From Candidatus Deferrimicrobiaceae bacterium (GTDB taxonomy: Bacteria; Desulfobacterota; Deferrimicrobia; Deferrimicrobiales; Deferrimicrobiaceae), in the NCBI GenBank assembly GCA_036504035.1, contig DASXVV010000006.1:1-64000 (forward strand): DNA of 64,000 bases. Direction: 5' to 3'. A model generated the notes under the pieces. That model was not told the origin of the DNA. It saw only the letters and a program-made list of their open reading frames with translations, and ran no database searches. Position 1 is the first letter of the stretch. Each line of letters starts with the position of its first letter. A program made the translations under genes and the position numbers. Below, piece by piece: positions 1-8,740 of the stretch.

Positions 1-180
1 CGAGAGGCCCGACGCGACCTGGCCTCCTGCCAGGCGTGCCACGCCGACGGAGACACCTGCCTCAAGTGCCACAGCTCCAGGACCGGGCTCAAGATCAACC
101 CGCATCCCGACAACTGGGGGTCCATCCAGGGCAAGCTGAACCGCGCCGCAGGCAAACGCACCTGCGTCAAGTGTCATTAA
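1..180 (+). CDS. multiheme c-type cytochrome, C-terminal fragment
   Basis: Open from the first base to a TAA at 178-180, giving the last 59 residues of a protein that begins outside the window. It holds three CXXCH haem-binding motifs (CQACH, CLKCH, CVKCH), the last one ending the protein. Such dense spacing is typical of periplasmic or outer-surface multihaem cytochromes. It ends 19 bases before the next cytochrome gene on the same strand, so the two are very likely co-transcribed and work in one electron-transfer chain. Total haem number and subcellular location cannot be judged from this fragment. Confidence 0.85.
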   Translation, partial: REARRDLASCQACHADGDTCLKCHSSRTGLKINPHPDNWGSIQGKLNRAAGKRTCVKCH

Positions 181-199
181 CCGAAGGAGGCCAAATTCC

Positions 200-2596
200 A
201 TGAACCGATATCGGATATCCGCCTTGTTCATGATGCTCGCCGCAACCGTGCTGCTGGCCGGTTGCTGGGGATCGAGCAAAAGCACATCGCTTGGCCTCAC
301 CGGCGCGCCGCAGCCAGGCCTGGTCGGCTCTGCGGTCTGCATCAACTGTCACACCACGACGTTGGCGACCGACCCCAGCGGACAACTCATCGTCGCCCGC
401 TGGCAGTCGACCACCCATACCACCGTTCAGGGCGTCGAATGCGAAGCGTGCCACGGCGGCGGGCAGGACCACTGGGGCGTGGGGCCGATCCCGTTCCCGA
501 TCCCGGGCGGCCCCCAGTGCCAGCGGTGCCACGGAAAGAGCGGCTTCGACAACACCGCCCACGCGAACCTGCACTTGGCCAGCGGCCCCTTCGGCCCCGA
601 CAAGTTCTTCTTCCAGGGCGATGCCGGGACGGGGCAGGCAAACAACCGGGGCGCCCTGGAATTCCGCCCCGACAACGTCACCCCGGTGACCAAGGCCCAA
701 CACATCGAGCAGTGCTCGGTCTGCCACAATCCGAACCAGCCATTCGTTTATAACGCGGGCGGCGTACTCGGCAAGCCCGATCCCAACAACATGCCGAATC
801 CTGCCCCCTCGTGCGCCGGCTGCCACGACGCGCACCACACGCAGGAGTTGACGACCATCCCGCAGCGCACAACCGCGGCCGGGGTTCCGGCCAAGGTCGG
901 AATCCAGGTGTTCCGGCCGTACCTGCTGGACAACGTCACGGGCGCGCAAACGGACTGCGCCGCTCTGGGCGCCTACGTCCGCGGCGCGTTGTACCAGCCG
1001 AATGGAGCGGTCACATCGACCGGCGCCGTAAACCTGGCGAACGTGTCCGGGACCAACAACGAGCTCAACTTCGAGCGGTTGTGCGAAGCCTGCCACACGG
1101 CCGGCAAGTATAAATACGCGCAGACGACCACCCACCAGAGCAACGTCTATCCCCAGTGGCTCCTGTCGGGCCACGCCGACCGCCAGGCCCCCGCCTTCGG
1201 CGAATTCGCGGCGAACCCGGCGGCCTACGGGCCGGCGCCGGGCTTCCCCGTCGGGGCGGGCTCGCACCAGTCGCTCTACCCGTACGATATCGGGATCGGC
1301 AGCACGACGGGCGGCGCCGGCGCAATCGCGGCGACGGCCGACAACACGCACAATGCCGCGGTTGCGGGATCCTCGGCCGGCAGCTTCAACGACAACTACC
1401 AGTGCTACAAGTGCCACAGCGGCATCGGTGCGACCGCCTACATGTCCGATTCACAGGGCAAGCCGGGCGCCGAGCTCATCTTCGGCGACGAGCCGATCAT
1501 GTGCTATACCTGCCACTCCCCGCACAGCCAGCCGACGGGCACGCAGTTCAACCTGCGCGTGCCGCGGGTGATGAGCAAGTACACCGGGAACACCCCGTCC
1601 AACAAGAGCCCCCGCGTGCCCTTCTCGTTCTCCGGCAACGTGTTCTTCGACAACACGCCGGTCCCCGGCGTCGCCGTCTCGAGCAACGCCACGGTCTGCA
1701 TCTTCTGCCACCAGGGCCGCGAATCGGGCTTCACGCTGTACAAGTCGAGGCTGTTCGACAACCTATACGTGGACAACAACAGCTTCCAGAATCCGCATTA
1801 CCTCGGCACCGGCGCCATGCTCTGGGCGAAAAACGGCTACGAGTTCATCGGTGCCGGCTTCGACAACGCCTACGGCTTCAACGCGGCGCACCAGGGGGCG
1901 AACTGCACCACCTGCCACATGGACAACGCGACCACGCCGGCGGCCAACGGCGGCCATACCTGGAAGCCGAACGTCGCCAGTTGCAACGCCACCGGATGCC
2001 ACGGCGCAGCCGGAATCGCACCGGCGATCGCGGTGGACAACGCCGATCCCCTCGCGCCCTTCCTGCCGCTCGTTGACAGCTATCGGGCCACCTTCGACAA
2101 CAACAACTACACCGGCGACGTCGGGGGAAACACCGTGTCGATCGCCGCATCGATCCAGACGCTCGCGCAGAAGCTGATCCTGCTGCTCGCCAGCCAGGCG
2201 ACGCCGATCTACTACGACGACATCGCCTATCCGTATTTCTTCACGACCCAAGACCCGGCCACCCACACGAACGCCAACGCGTTCAAGGCCTGGACCCCGG
2301 CCACGCTCAAGGCCGCTTTCAACCTGCAGTATGTGATCAAGGGGCTCCCGTCGGCCGGAGCCGGGACCAGCGTGGTCTATCTGATCGGCGGCGCGGCGCC
2401 GGCGAGCGTCAACGACGTCGGGCTCCCGAACACCTCGAGCGTTCTGGCGCCCAACGCCTCGGCGGCCGTCCACAACCACAAGTACACGATCCAGCTGCTG
2501 CAGGATTCCTACTTCGCGGTCGCCGGAGCGCGGATCACCGGCGCTTTCCGCCCCTCGACCAACCGCGCGGCGACGGTCTACGGCGCCAACCAGTAA
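200..2596 (+). CDS. multiheme c-type cytochrome lipoprotein (11 haem motifs)
   Basis: 798 residues. ATG at 200 follows an AAGGAGG ribosome site at 184-190. The N-terminus is a lipoprotein signal with lipobox LLAGC (Cys at residue 22). Ten CXXCH motifs follow (CINCH, CEACH, CQRCH, CSVCH, CAGCH, CEACH, CYKCH, CYTCH, CIFCH, CTTCH), then one CX4CH (CNATGCH), a spacing known in some multihaem cytochromes. About 200 C-terminal residues carry no haem motif, and HNHKYTIQLLQDS resembles the tail seen in Geobacter-type multihaem proteins. Role inferred: electron transfer across or outside the outer membrane. Substrate and partners are unknown. It is not clearly any of the named Omc cytochromes. Confidence 0.92.
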   Translation: MNRYRISALFMMLAATVLLAGCWGSSKSTSLGLTGAPQPGLVGSAVCINCHTTTLATDPSGQLIVARWQSTTHTTVQGVECEACHGGGQDHWGVGPIPFPIPGGPQCQRCHGKSGFDNTAHANLHLASGPFGPDKFFFQGDAGTGQANNRGALEFRPDNVTPVTKAQHIEQCSVCHNPNQPFVYNAGGVLGKPDPNNMPNPAPSCAGCHDAHHTQELTTIPQRTTAAGVPAKVGIQVFRPYLLDNVTGAQTDCAALGAYVRGALYQPNGAVTSTGAVNLANVSGTNNELNFERLCEACHTAGKYKYAQTTTHQSNVYPQWLLSGHADRQAPAFGEFAANPAAYGPAPGFPVGAGSHQSLYPYDIGIGSTTGGAGAIAATADNTHNAAVAGSSAGSFNDNYQCYKCHSGIGATAYMSDSQGKPGAELIFGDEPIMCYTCHSPHSQPTGTQFNLRVPRVMSKYTGNTPSNKSPRVPFSFSGNVFFDNTPVPGVAVSSNATVCIFCHQGRESGFTLYKSRLFDNLYVDNNSFQNPHYLGTGAMLWAKNGYEFIGAGFDNAYGFNAAHQGANCTTCHMDNATTPAANGGHTWKPNVASCNATGCHGAAGIAPAIAVDNADPLAPFLPLVDSYRATFDNNNYTGDVGGNTVSIAASIQTLAQKLILLLASQATPIYYDDIAYPYFFTTQDPATHTNANAFKAWTPATLKAAFNLQYVIKGLPSAGAGTSVVYLIGGAAPASVNDVGLPNTSSVLAPNASAAVHNHKYTIQLLQDSYFAVAGARITGAFRPSTNRAATVYGANQ

Positions 2597-2636
2597 CCCC
2601 CCCCCTGAACCCGCCAAAGGGGCGGGACGCGTAAAA

Positions 2637-2673
2637 AAACCGGGGGACGGGCATCACGCCCGTCCCCCGGTTT
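2637..2673. terminator. bidirectional rho-independent terminator
   Basis: A perfect 16-bp stem (arms 2637-2652 and 2658-2673) with a 5-base loop, and an A tract at 2633-2639 that gives a T tract for minus-strand transcription. It sits between the converging cytochrome gene (ends 2596) and the crotonase gene (ends 2725), so it can terminate both. Confidence 0.88.
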
Positions 2674-2724
2674 CCATTCCACCTTCACCTGACCGGGTAA
2701 CCGCCCCGAAAGCGCGGCCCGTGG

Positions 2725-3513
2725 CTATCGTCCGCGAAATTCGGGCTTCCGCTTCTCCTTGAACGCCGCCTTGCCCTCGGCGAGATCCGCGCTGTCCATG
2801 CACAGACGGATGAGCGCCTCGGCCTCCTCCGCCTCGTCGGGCGGCAGGCCGCGGAATTCCATGCACATCGCGAGGATCCGCTTGGTGCCGCGGATCGAAA
2901 GGGGTGCGTTCGCGGCGATCTCGCGCGCCACCTCCCCCACGACCTGGGACAGTTCCTCGGGCGGGCAGGTGCGGTTGACCAAGCCGATCTCCTTCGCACG
3001 GAGGCTGCCGATGCGGCGGGCGGTGTAGAAAAGCATCTTCGTCGCCGGGAGGCCGATCGCGTTCACGAAGCGCATGAGCCCCGCCGGGCGGTAGATGATG
3101 CCCAGTTTCGCGGGCGTCATCCCGAACGAGGCGTCCTCCGACGCGATCCGGAGATCGCAGGCGATCGCGAGCTCGAGACCGCCGCCGAAGGCAAAACCGT
3201 TGAGCATCGCGATGACCGGGGCGGGAAACGACTCGACCGTGCGGATCATGTCGTCGAACGGGTTGGATGAAAGAAGCACCTGCGCCTCTCCCGAACCGCC
3301 GGCGGGGATCTGGGTGATGTCGTAGCCGGCGCAGAACGCCTCGTCGCCCTCCCCGCGCAGGATGACGCACCGGACGTCTCTGGCCGGGAGATCGTCGAAG
3401 GCGCCCGACAGCTCCGCAAGCAACCTCGGGTTGAGCGCGTTCTTCTTCGACGGGTTCGACAGGGTGACGGTCGCGACCGGGCCGTCGAGCGTGACGGTGA
3501 CTTTCCCGCTCAT
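2725..3513 (-). CDS. crotonase-family protein, methylmalonyl-CoA decarboxylase-like
   Basis: 262 residues with the crotonase fold: CAGYDITQIPAGG near residues 61-73, the oxyanion-hole segment GFAFGGGLELA near 106-116, and SFGMTPAKLGIIYRPAG near 129-145. The last segment, and the tail EGKAAFKEKRKPEF, match E. coli methylmalonyl-CoA decarboxylase (YgfG/ScpB) better than enoyl-CoA hydratase; the acidic residue of hydratases in the second active-site segment is absent. Tyr141 sits where ScpB has its active-site Tyr, but the ScpB histidine (AGHDI) is Tyr64 here, so chemistry may differ. The start ATG overlaps the mrp stop codon (ATGA), indicating one transcript. A broader call of enoyl-CoA hydratase/isomerase family is certain. 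Confidence 0.8.
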   Translation of the reverse strand: MSGKVTVTLDGPVATVTLSNPSKKNALNPRLLAELSGAFDDLPARDVRCVILRGEGDEAFCAGYDITQIPAGGSGEAQVLLSSNPFDDMIRTVESFPAPVIAMLNGFAFGGGLELAIACDLRIASEDASFGMTPAKLGIIYRPAGLMRFVNAIGLPATKMLFYTARRIGSLRAKEIGLVNRTCPPEELSQVVGEVAREIAANAPLSIRGTKRILAMCMEFRGLPPDEAEEAEALIRLCMDSADLAEGKAAFKEKRKPEFRGR

Positions 3514-4394
3514 TCCGCCGTTCCCCCGCCGATCGCGTCGAGCGCGGCCATCGTCGCCGCAGCCGTCGTCGCCACCGTCTCGATCGCCTTGGTCACCGGC
3601 GAGTCCGGATGGGCCAGGACGATCGGGGTGCCGGCATCGGACGCCTCGCGCAGCTCAATCTGCAACGGCACCTCGCCGATGAAGCGGAGCCCCATCTCGA
3701 CGCACGCCTTCGCCGCGCCGCCGTGCCCGAAGATCTCGCTTCGCCCCGCGCAATGGGGGCAGATGAAATAGCTCATGTTCTCGACGACGCCGATGACGGG
3801 CACGCCGACCTTCTCGAACATCTTGACGGCCTTGCGCGCGTCGATCAGCGCGAGATCCTGCGGCGTGGTCACGATGATCGCGCCGGAGACGGGCGTCATC
3901 TGCACCAGCGAGATCTGCACGTCTCCCGTCCCCGGCGGCAGGTCGATGACGAGATAGTCGAGTTCCCCCCACTTCGCCCCGTGGATCAGCTGTTCGAGCG
4001 CCTTCATCAGCATCGGCCCGCGCCAGATGACCGGCGTGTCCTCCTCGAGCAGGAAGCCGACGGACAACAGCTTGATGCCGTCCTTCTCGACGGGGAGGAT
4101 CAGATCCCCTTCCGCCTCGAGCCGGTGCCCCTTCAACCCGAACAGCGTCGGCACCGACGGCCCGTAGATGTCGGCGTCGAGCAGGCCGACCCGCGCGCCC
4201 GATTTGTGCAGCGCCACCGCGAGGTTCGCGGCGATCGTCGACTTGCCCACACCGCCCTTGCCGGAGGCAACCGCCAAGAGGTTCCGCACGCCGGGAACCG
4301 TGCGGCGGTGGTCGGTCATCGCCTTGTGCTGCGGGGGTGCCGCGGCCTCGCCGCCCGTCTCCCCCTTCTTGTCCCTCTTTCCGAAAAAACCCAT
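3510..4394 (-). CDS. mrp: Mrp/ApbC family P-loop ATPase, Fe-S cluster carrier
   Basis: 294 residues. Walker A GKGGVGKS at 45-52 with the deviant-Walker lysine, a GLLDADIYGPSVP segment typical of Mrp/NBP35, and the CPHC pair (Cys212, Cys215) that binds a bridging [4Fe-4S] cluster in the family. Role by family: cytosolic carrier or scaffold delivering Fe-S clusters to apoproteins, fitting an organism rich in redox enzymes. The reading frame stays open far upstream, but ATG 4394 is preceded by AAGGAG and begins the natural protein. It lacks the N-terminal MIP18/DUF59 domain of some Mrp proteins. Followed by an overlapping crotonase gene. Confidence 0.92.
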   Translation of the reverse strand: MGFFGKRDKKGETGGEAAAPPQHKAMTDHRRTVPGVRNLLAVASGKGGVGKSTIAANLAVALHKSGARVGLLDADIYGPSVPTLFGLKGHRLEAEGDLILPVEKDGIKLLSVGFLLEEDTPVIWRGPMLMKALEQLIHGAKWGELDYLVIDLPPGTGDVQISLVQMTPVSGAIIVTTPQDLALIDARKAVKMFEKVGVPVIGVVENMSYFICPHCAGRSEIFGHGGAAKACVEMGLRFIGEVPLQIELREASDAGTPIVLAHPDSPVTKAIETVATTAAATMAALDAIGGGTAE

Positions 4395-4544
4395 CTCGCT
4401 CTCCTTTGCGGGTACTTCCCGCAGGATACCACCGCCCGGGAAAGCGGGACGCCCCCTGATTTTTTTCGGCCATTCTGCCGATACGGTGTTATGTATTTCA
4501 ATGTTTACCGCCGATCCGAACTTTCGAATATTGAGGAGATCCTC

Positions 4545-6089
4545 GTGACCAGGTCGCCGAAGAAGCAGGGAATCCGAAACCGTCTCGCCTTCCTGCTGGC
4601 AGCAGGGCTTGCACTCCAGGGATGCGTCCCATACACCAGCAACTACATGCCGGACCCACGAACCCGGAATACGACGACGGGGATCGACCGGGCCACGGCA
4701 AATGAGGGACCGGCCCACCTGACCCTTTTGACCCAGCCGGGCCCCGCCGATCCGTTCGTCCCGTTTTCCGCGAGGCTGAGCCGGACGCTCACCGGCCCCG
4801 AAGCGACGATCACGACCTTCCGCGAAAACAGCTACAAGTACCATTGGACGCCGTTCCTGATCCCGGTGGGACTGATCATCGTCCCGTCCGCCCCGTTCGC
4901 GTTCCTCGGCGGGATCCTTTCCGGCGACGGCGACAAGGCCGTCAAGCTGATCTTCGGGGGCGACCCCGATCCGTGCAGGCACGGCATGTTCGCGTTCGGA
5001 CTGCATGCGATCGTCGGCATCGATACAAGCTGCGCCGTCGTGGACAGCCGCACGGGCGAGGAAAAAACGCCGACCGGGAAGACCGTCACGCAGGAAGTTT
5101 CCCTGGGAGGCAAGCCGGTCGAGATCCGACTGGCGGCCCGGGGGGAAGCTCCGATTGTCCGGACGATCGTCACGGATCCCGAGGGCAACGCTTCCCTGGC
5201 GCTGAATCCGCTGTTCGTCAAATATCGGGACACCCCGACCGAACTCGAGGTGGTCCTCCGGGCCGCCGGCGAAGCAGGTTCTACCCAGACGATCCGGATC
5301 GACGATGCGACCTCCCGACGGATCTACCAGCCCGTCGCCGAGGAGCGGGAAGGCGATCGGACGCTGTCCGAGGGCAAGGGGCTGGTCGCGCTCGACCATT
5401 TCAGCCGGGCTCATGAGCTCTTGTCGTCCGCTCGCGGAAATGAGGAAAGCCGGGCTTTCGTCTGGCAGAAGATCGCCGCAACCTACCGCTCGTTGCCCGT
5501 GAAACCGCCGGTCCCTGAGGACGCGCGACGCCTGCTCGTCCAGGCCCAGACGCTTTCGAACAACAACGACGCCGCGGGCGGGATCGCGAAACTGAACGAA
5601 ATCCTCTGGAAGACGCCGTGGCTCCCCATCGCCTGGTACAACCTCGCGATGGCCGAATCGATGGAAAAACATTATCCGGCCGCCATTAACGCGATGAACG
5701 GCTACCTCAAGCTGACGCCCGAATCTCCGGATGCGCGCATGGCGAAAGACAAGATCTACGAATGGGAGACGATGAGCCCCGCTTCGGCCCAGCCGGGCGA
5801 AACATTCTCGGGAATCGGTCTCGAGCTCGGGAAGACGGACGGGCGCATCGTGGCGGCCCGCGTCATACCGGGGGGCCCTGCATCCGCGGTCGACATCCAG
5901 CCCGGGGACATCCTGGAGCAGATCGATCGCACGTCGACCGAAAACATGGAAGTGGCCGATGTCATCCGGCTGGTCCGGGGAAGCAACGGCACATCGGTTT
6001 CGCTTCAGATGCTGCGGCCCGGGAACGGCAAACGGATTCGGCACAACCTCAAGCGGGCCGTCATCTCGACCGGCGGAAGAAATCGATGA
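4545..6089 (+). CDS. lipoprotein of unrecognised family with TPR-like and C-terminal PDZ domains (paralogue 1)
   Basis: 514 residues. The frame is open upstream, but GTG 4545 preceded by GAGGAG (4533-4538) opens a signal peptide ending LALQGC, a plausible lipobox with an unusual Gln. Then come a shared CVPYTSNYxPDPRTR motif, a hydrophobic segment (WTPFLIPVGLIIVPSAPFAF, about residues 103-122), a conserved DPDPCRHGMFAF region, two cysteines, an EERxGDR motif and a TPR-like block around residues 315-410 (TPWLPIAWYNLAMAES). The last ~95 residues look like a PDZ domain (GIGLELGKTDGRIV, ASAVDIQPGDILEQI). First of three tandem paralogues; the next start overlaps its stop. Function unknown; envelope protein, possibly a scaffold or protein-quality factor. 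Confidence 0.85.
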   Translation: MTRSPKKQGIRNRLAFLLAAGLALQGCVPYTSNYMPDPRTRNTTTGIDRATANEGPAHLTLLTQPGPADPFVPFSARLSRTLTGPEATITTFRENSYKYHWTPFLIPVGLIIVPSAPFAFLGGILSGDGDKAVKLIFGGDPDPCRHGMFAFGLHAIVGIDTSCAVVDSRTGEEKTPTGKTVTQEVSLGGKPVEIRLAARGEAPIVRTIVTDPEGNASLALNPLFVKYRDTPTELEVVLRAAGEAGSTQTIRIDDATSRRIYQPVAEEREGDRTLSEGKGLVALDHFSRAHELLSSARGNEESRAFVWQKIAATYRSLPVKPPVPEDARRLLVQAQTLSNNNDAAGGIAKLNEILWKTPWLPIAWYNLAMAESMEKHYPAAINAMNGYLKLTPESPDARMAKDKIYEWETMSPASAQPGETFSGIGLELGKTDGRIVAARVIPGGPASAVDIQPGDILEQIDRTSTENMEVADVIRLVRGSNGTSVSLQMLRPGNGKRIRHNLKRAVISTGGRNR

Positions 6090-7408
6090 CCGGGAAGAAT
6101 GCAACGACACGGGCTGCCCGGAGCGGAGCCATCATCATCAGCGCGGTTTTCGCGCTCCAGGCGTGCGTCCCGTATACAAGCAACTACAAGCCCGACCCGA
6201 CGCGCACCGCCGTCGTCACCGGCATCGAACCATCGGCGGCCACCACGAAATCGACCGCGCTCGAATGGACCGGGATCCCGTCCGAATCGGCCCCCGACGC
6301 CCCGATCACGATCCGGGCGATCCAGAGACGGACCGGTCCGGCGATCGAGACAACCCGGCTGTTCGAACAGCAATATCAGAACTACTGGACGCCCGCGATC
6401 ATTCCGCTCGGCATCATCGGCGTCGCCATGGCGCCCGCCTTCCTCATCCTCAGCCCGATCATCGACTATGGCCCCGATCGGCCCGGTAAAATGACCGTGT
6501 TCGGCGGCTGGAGCGAAAAGCATTGCGACCCCAAGGGGCTGATGCTCGGCTATCTCATCTTTTCCGTCGGATATGTCCCGACCTGCCAGCCGCTGGGCGA
6601 TCCGCGCATCACGGAAAGCACCAGGCCCCTCGGGCGCGAGACCACCGAGTCGCTTCCCCTTCCCGGCGCCAGGCTGCGGATCGCGCTCGCCGAACAGGGA
6701 GGAGCGGTCGCGACGCCTGCGCTCACCCTCGAGACCGACGGGAACGGGCTGGCGACGGTCCCGCTCGGGCCGCTGTTCCTCTCGTTGCCCGACACGGTCC
6801 GGAACGTCGAGGCCGTCGCATCGGTCGAGGGCGCGCCGACCGTCGTCGCGCGAGCCCCGATTTCCGCGGGCGTCGTCCAGGCGCTCGCGGGCCCGGCCCG
6901 CGCCGAGCGCGACGGCGACCGGGCGGCGGCGGGGGGGAACGGCCTGATCGCGCTCGAGCATTACACCCGCGCCGCCACGATGGGCCGCGGAACCGCCGTC
7001 AACCGAGACTTGCGGAAAAAGATCGCCGCGACCTATCGCGCGCTTCCCGTGAAACCGCCCGTTTCCGAGGACACGCGTCGCCTGGTGGTCCAGGCCGAGA
7101 CGCTCGCGAAGGCCAACGATGCCGTCGGCGCCGCCGAAAAACTGTCCGCCGCGATCCGGACGGCGCCCTGGCTACCGGTCGCCCGGTACAACATGGCGAT
7201 GGTCCATGCGATGGCCGGCGACTACGACGCCGCGATCGACGCGATGAACGTCTACCTCGAGCTTGCCCCTGACGCCAAGGATGCCCGGCAGGCCAAGGAC
7301 AAGATCTACGAATGGGAAGCGCTGAAGCCGGCGACGCCGGCGCAGGACGCGGCGGATTCCGGCGGAAGGCTTCCCCCGAACAACCGACCCGGGAGAAACC
7401 GACGATGA
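6086..7408 (+). CDS. lipoprotein of unrecognised family, TPR-like (paralogue 2)
   Basis: 440 residues, ATG 6086 overlapping the previous stop codon (ATGA). Signal peptide ends FALQAC, followed by the family motif VPYTSNYKPDP. A hydrophobic stretch (IIPLGIIGVAMAPAFLIL) lies at the position of the equivalent segment in paralogue 1, followed by two spaced cysteines and the shared RAERDGDRA and ATYRALPVKPPVSEDTRRL motifs. The C-terminal ~100 residues form the TPR-like block (APWLPVARYNMAMVHAMAG) and end KIYEWEALKP. It lacks the PDZ domain and is the most diverged of the three in its middle third. Function unknown; outer-membrane lipoprotein is inferred. Confidence 0.82.
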   Translation: MTGKNATTRAARSGAIIISAVFALQACVPYTSNYKPDPTRTAVVTGIEPSAATTKSTALEWTGIPSESAPDAPITIRAIQRRTGPAIETTRLFEQQYQNYWTPAIIPLGIIGVAMAPAFLILSPIIDYGPDRPGKMTVFGGWSEKHCDPKGLMLGYLIFSVGYVPTCQPLGDPRITESTRPLGRETTESLPLPGARLRIALAEQGGAVATPALTLETDGNGLATVPLGPLFLSLPDTVRNVEAVASVEGAPTVVARAPISAGVVQALAGPARAERDGDRAAAGGNGLIALEHYTRAATMGRGTAVNRDLRKKIAATYRALPVKPPVSEDTRRLVVQAETLAKANDAVGAAEKLSAAIRTAPWLPVARYNMAMVHAMAGDYDAAIDAMNVYLELAPDAKDARQAKDKIYEWEALKPATPAQDAADSGGRLPPNNRPGRNRR

Positions 7409-8724
7409 CACTTCGTCCCATCGGGACCCGAGCCCGGCGGCTCGTGCCGCCCGCGCTCGTCCTTGCCGCCACGATCGCCCTTCAGGGATGCGTCTCCTAC
7501 ACGAGCAACTACAAGCCCGACCCGCGAACCAGGAAAACTGTGGTCGGGCTCGACCGGGACTCCGCCCAGGCGGGGCCGACGCGGCTTTCCGTCGAGACGA
7601 TGCCGACGGCCGGCGCCCCCTCCGCTCCGCTGGCGTTTCGCCTCGTCCGGACCATGACGGGCCCCGAGGCGAACATCGAGCGCATCACGGAAAACGCCTA
7701 CAAGCGGCAGTGGACACCCTTCATCATTCCCCTCGGAGCCTTATTCACCGCGATCTCCCCGGTGATCGTCACCTTCGCCGCTTTCTCGCCCGACGACAAG
7801 GTCCTCGGCAAGATCCTCGGCGTCGACGACCCCGACCCGTGCAAGCACGGCCTGTTCGCGTTCGCAACGATGGGGCTTGTCGGGATCATCGACAGCTGCG
7901 ACATCGTGGACAGCCGGACCGCCGAGGAGAAGGAACCGACGGGCAAGACAGTGTCCGAGGAAGCCGGAATCGCGAAGGCCGACCTCGAGGTCCGGCTCCA
8001 GGCCAAGGGAGAGGAACCCGTCGTCCGGACGCTGAAAACGGATGCGAACGGACGCGCCGCGCTGTCGGCCGCTCCGCTGTTCTGGTCGTTCCGCTCGGAT
8101 CCCGGGGGCGTGGATGTGGTCGTTCGCGCCGCGGGGAACGGCGGCATCGTCCAGGAATCCCGGCTCGATGCCGAAACCGCCCATCGCCTTTACCTGCCCG
8201 TTTCCGAGGAGCGCGCGGGAGACCGGGCGCTCGCCGACGGCAAGGGGTTGATCGCCCTCGAACAATTTTCTCGGGCCGCCGAATCCACGCTTGAATCCCC
8301 CGGCGACCCCGCGCTCCGGAAAAAGATCTTCGAGACGTACCGTGCGCTTCCCGTGAAGCCGCCCGTGCCCGAAGACACGCGCCGCCTCCTCGTCCAGGCG
8401 GAGGCCATGGCGCAGGCCAATGACTCCGGCCGGGCAATCACGATGCTCGAGGACGCGATCCGCAGGACGCCCTGGCTGCCGACCGCCCGCTACAATCTGG
8501 CGATGACTCATGTGATGAACCAGGACTACGGCACGGCGATCGAATCGATGAACGCCTACCTCGCGCTTGCGCCGGATGCTCCCGACGCCCGGAAAGCGCG
8601 CGACCTCGTCTACCAGTGGGAGGCCGTGCGGGACAAGGGCGGCGCAGCAAGCCCCGACCCGGAAAGTTCAGCCCCGGCACGGCCGGCTCCTCCCGGGAAG
8701 ACCGACCGGAAGGGACGCCGGTGA
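7405..8724 (+). CDS. lipoprotein of unrecognised family, TPR-like (paralogue 3)
   Basis: 439 residues, ATG 7405 overlapping the previous stop (ATGA). Signal peptide ends IALQGC and is followed by VSYTSNYKPDPRTRK. The middle closely follows paralogue 1: a WTPFIIPLGALFTAI hydrophobic segment, DDPDPCKHGLFAFATMGLVG, then DSCDIVDSRTAEEKEPTGKTV. The C-terminal TPR-like block (TPWLPTARYNLAMTHVMNQ) ends with a Pro/Lys-rich tail and no PDZ domain. The three genes are plainly products of tandem duplication and translationally coupled. No enzymatic motif is visible. Function unknown. Confidence 0.82.
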   Translation: MTLRPIGTRARRLVPPALVLAATIALQGCVSYTSNYKPDPRTRKTVVGLDRDSAQAGPTRLSVETMPTAGAPSAPLAFRLVRTMTGPEANIERITENAYKRQWTPFIIPLGALFTAISPVIVTFAAFSPDDKVLGKILGVDDPDPCKHGLFAFATMGLVGIIDSCDIVDSRTAEEKEPTGKTVSEEAGIAKADLEVRLQAKGEEPVVRTLKTDANGRAALSAAPLFWSFRSDPGGVDVVVRAAGNGGIVQESRLDAETAHRLYLPVSEERAGDRALADGKGLIALEQFSRAAESTLESPGDPALRKKIFETYRALPVKPPVPEDTRRLLVQAEAMAQANDSGRAITMLEDAIRRTPWLPTARYNLAMTHVMNQDYGTAIESMNAYLALAPDAPDARKARDLVYQWEAVRDKGGAASPDPESSAPARPAPPGKTDRKGRR

Positions 8725-8740
8725 TGGCGGAGGAAACCGA

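Noticed and set aside
167-1417. Long minus-strand open frame opposite the cytochrome gene
   Set aside because: Antisense shadow in high-GC DNA; Arg/Val-rich translation without any family motif, while the plus strand encodes clear CXXCH motifs.
3609-4544. Upstream extension of the first lipoprotein gene on the plus strand, and of mrp to 6110 on the minus strand
   Set aside because: The extensions overlap each other's real coding parts; each gene has a clear ribosome site at the shorter start and a natural N-terminus there.
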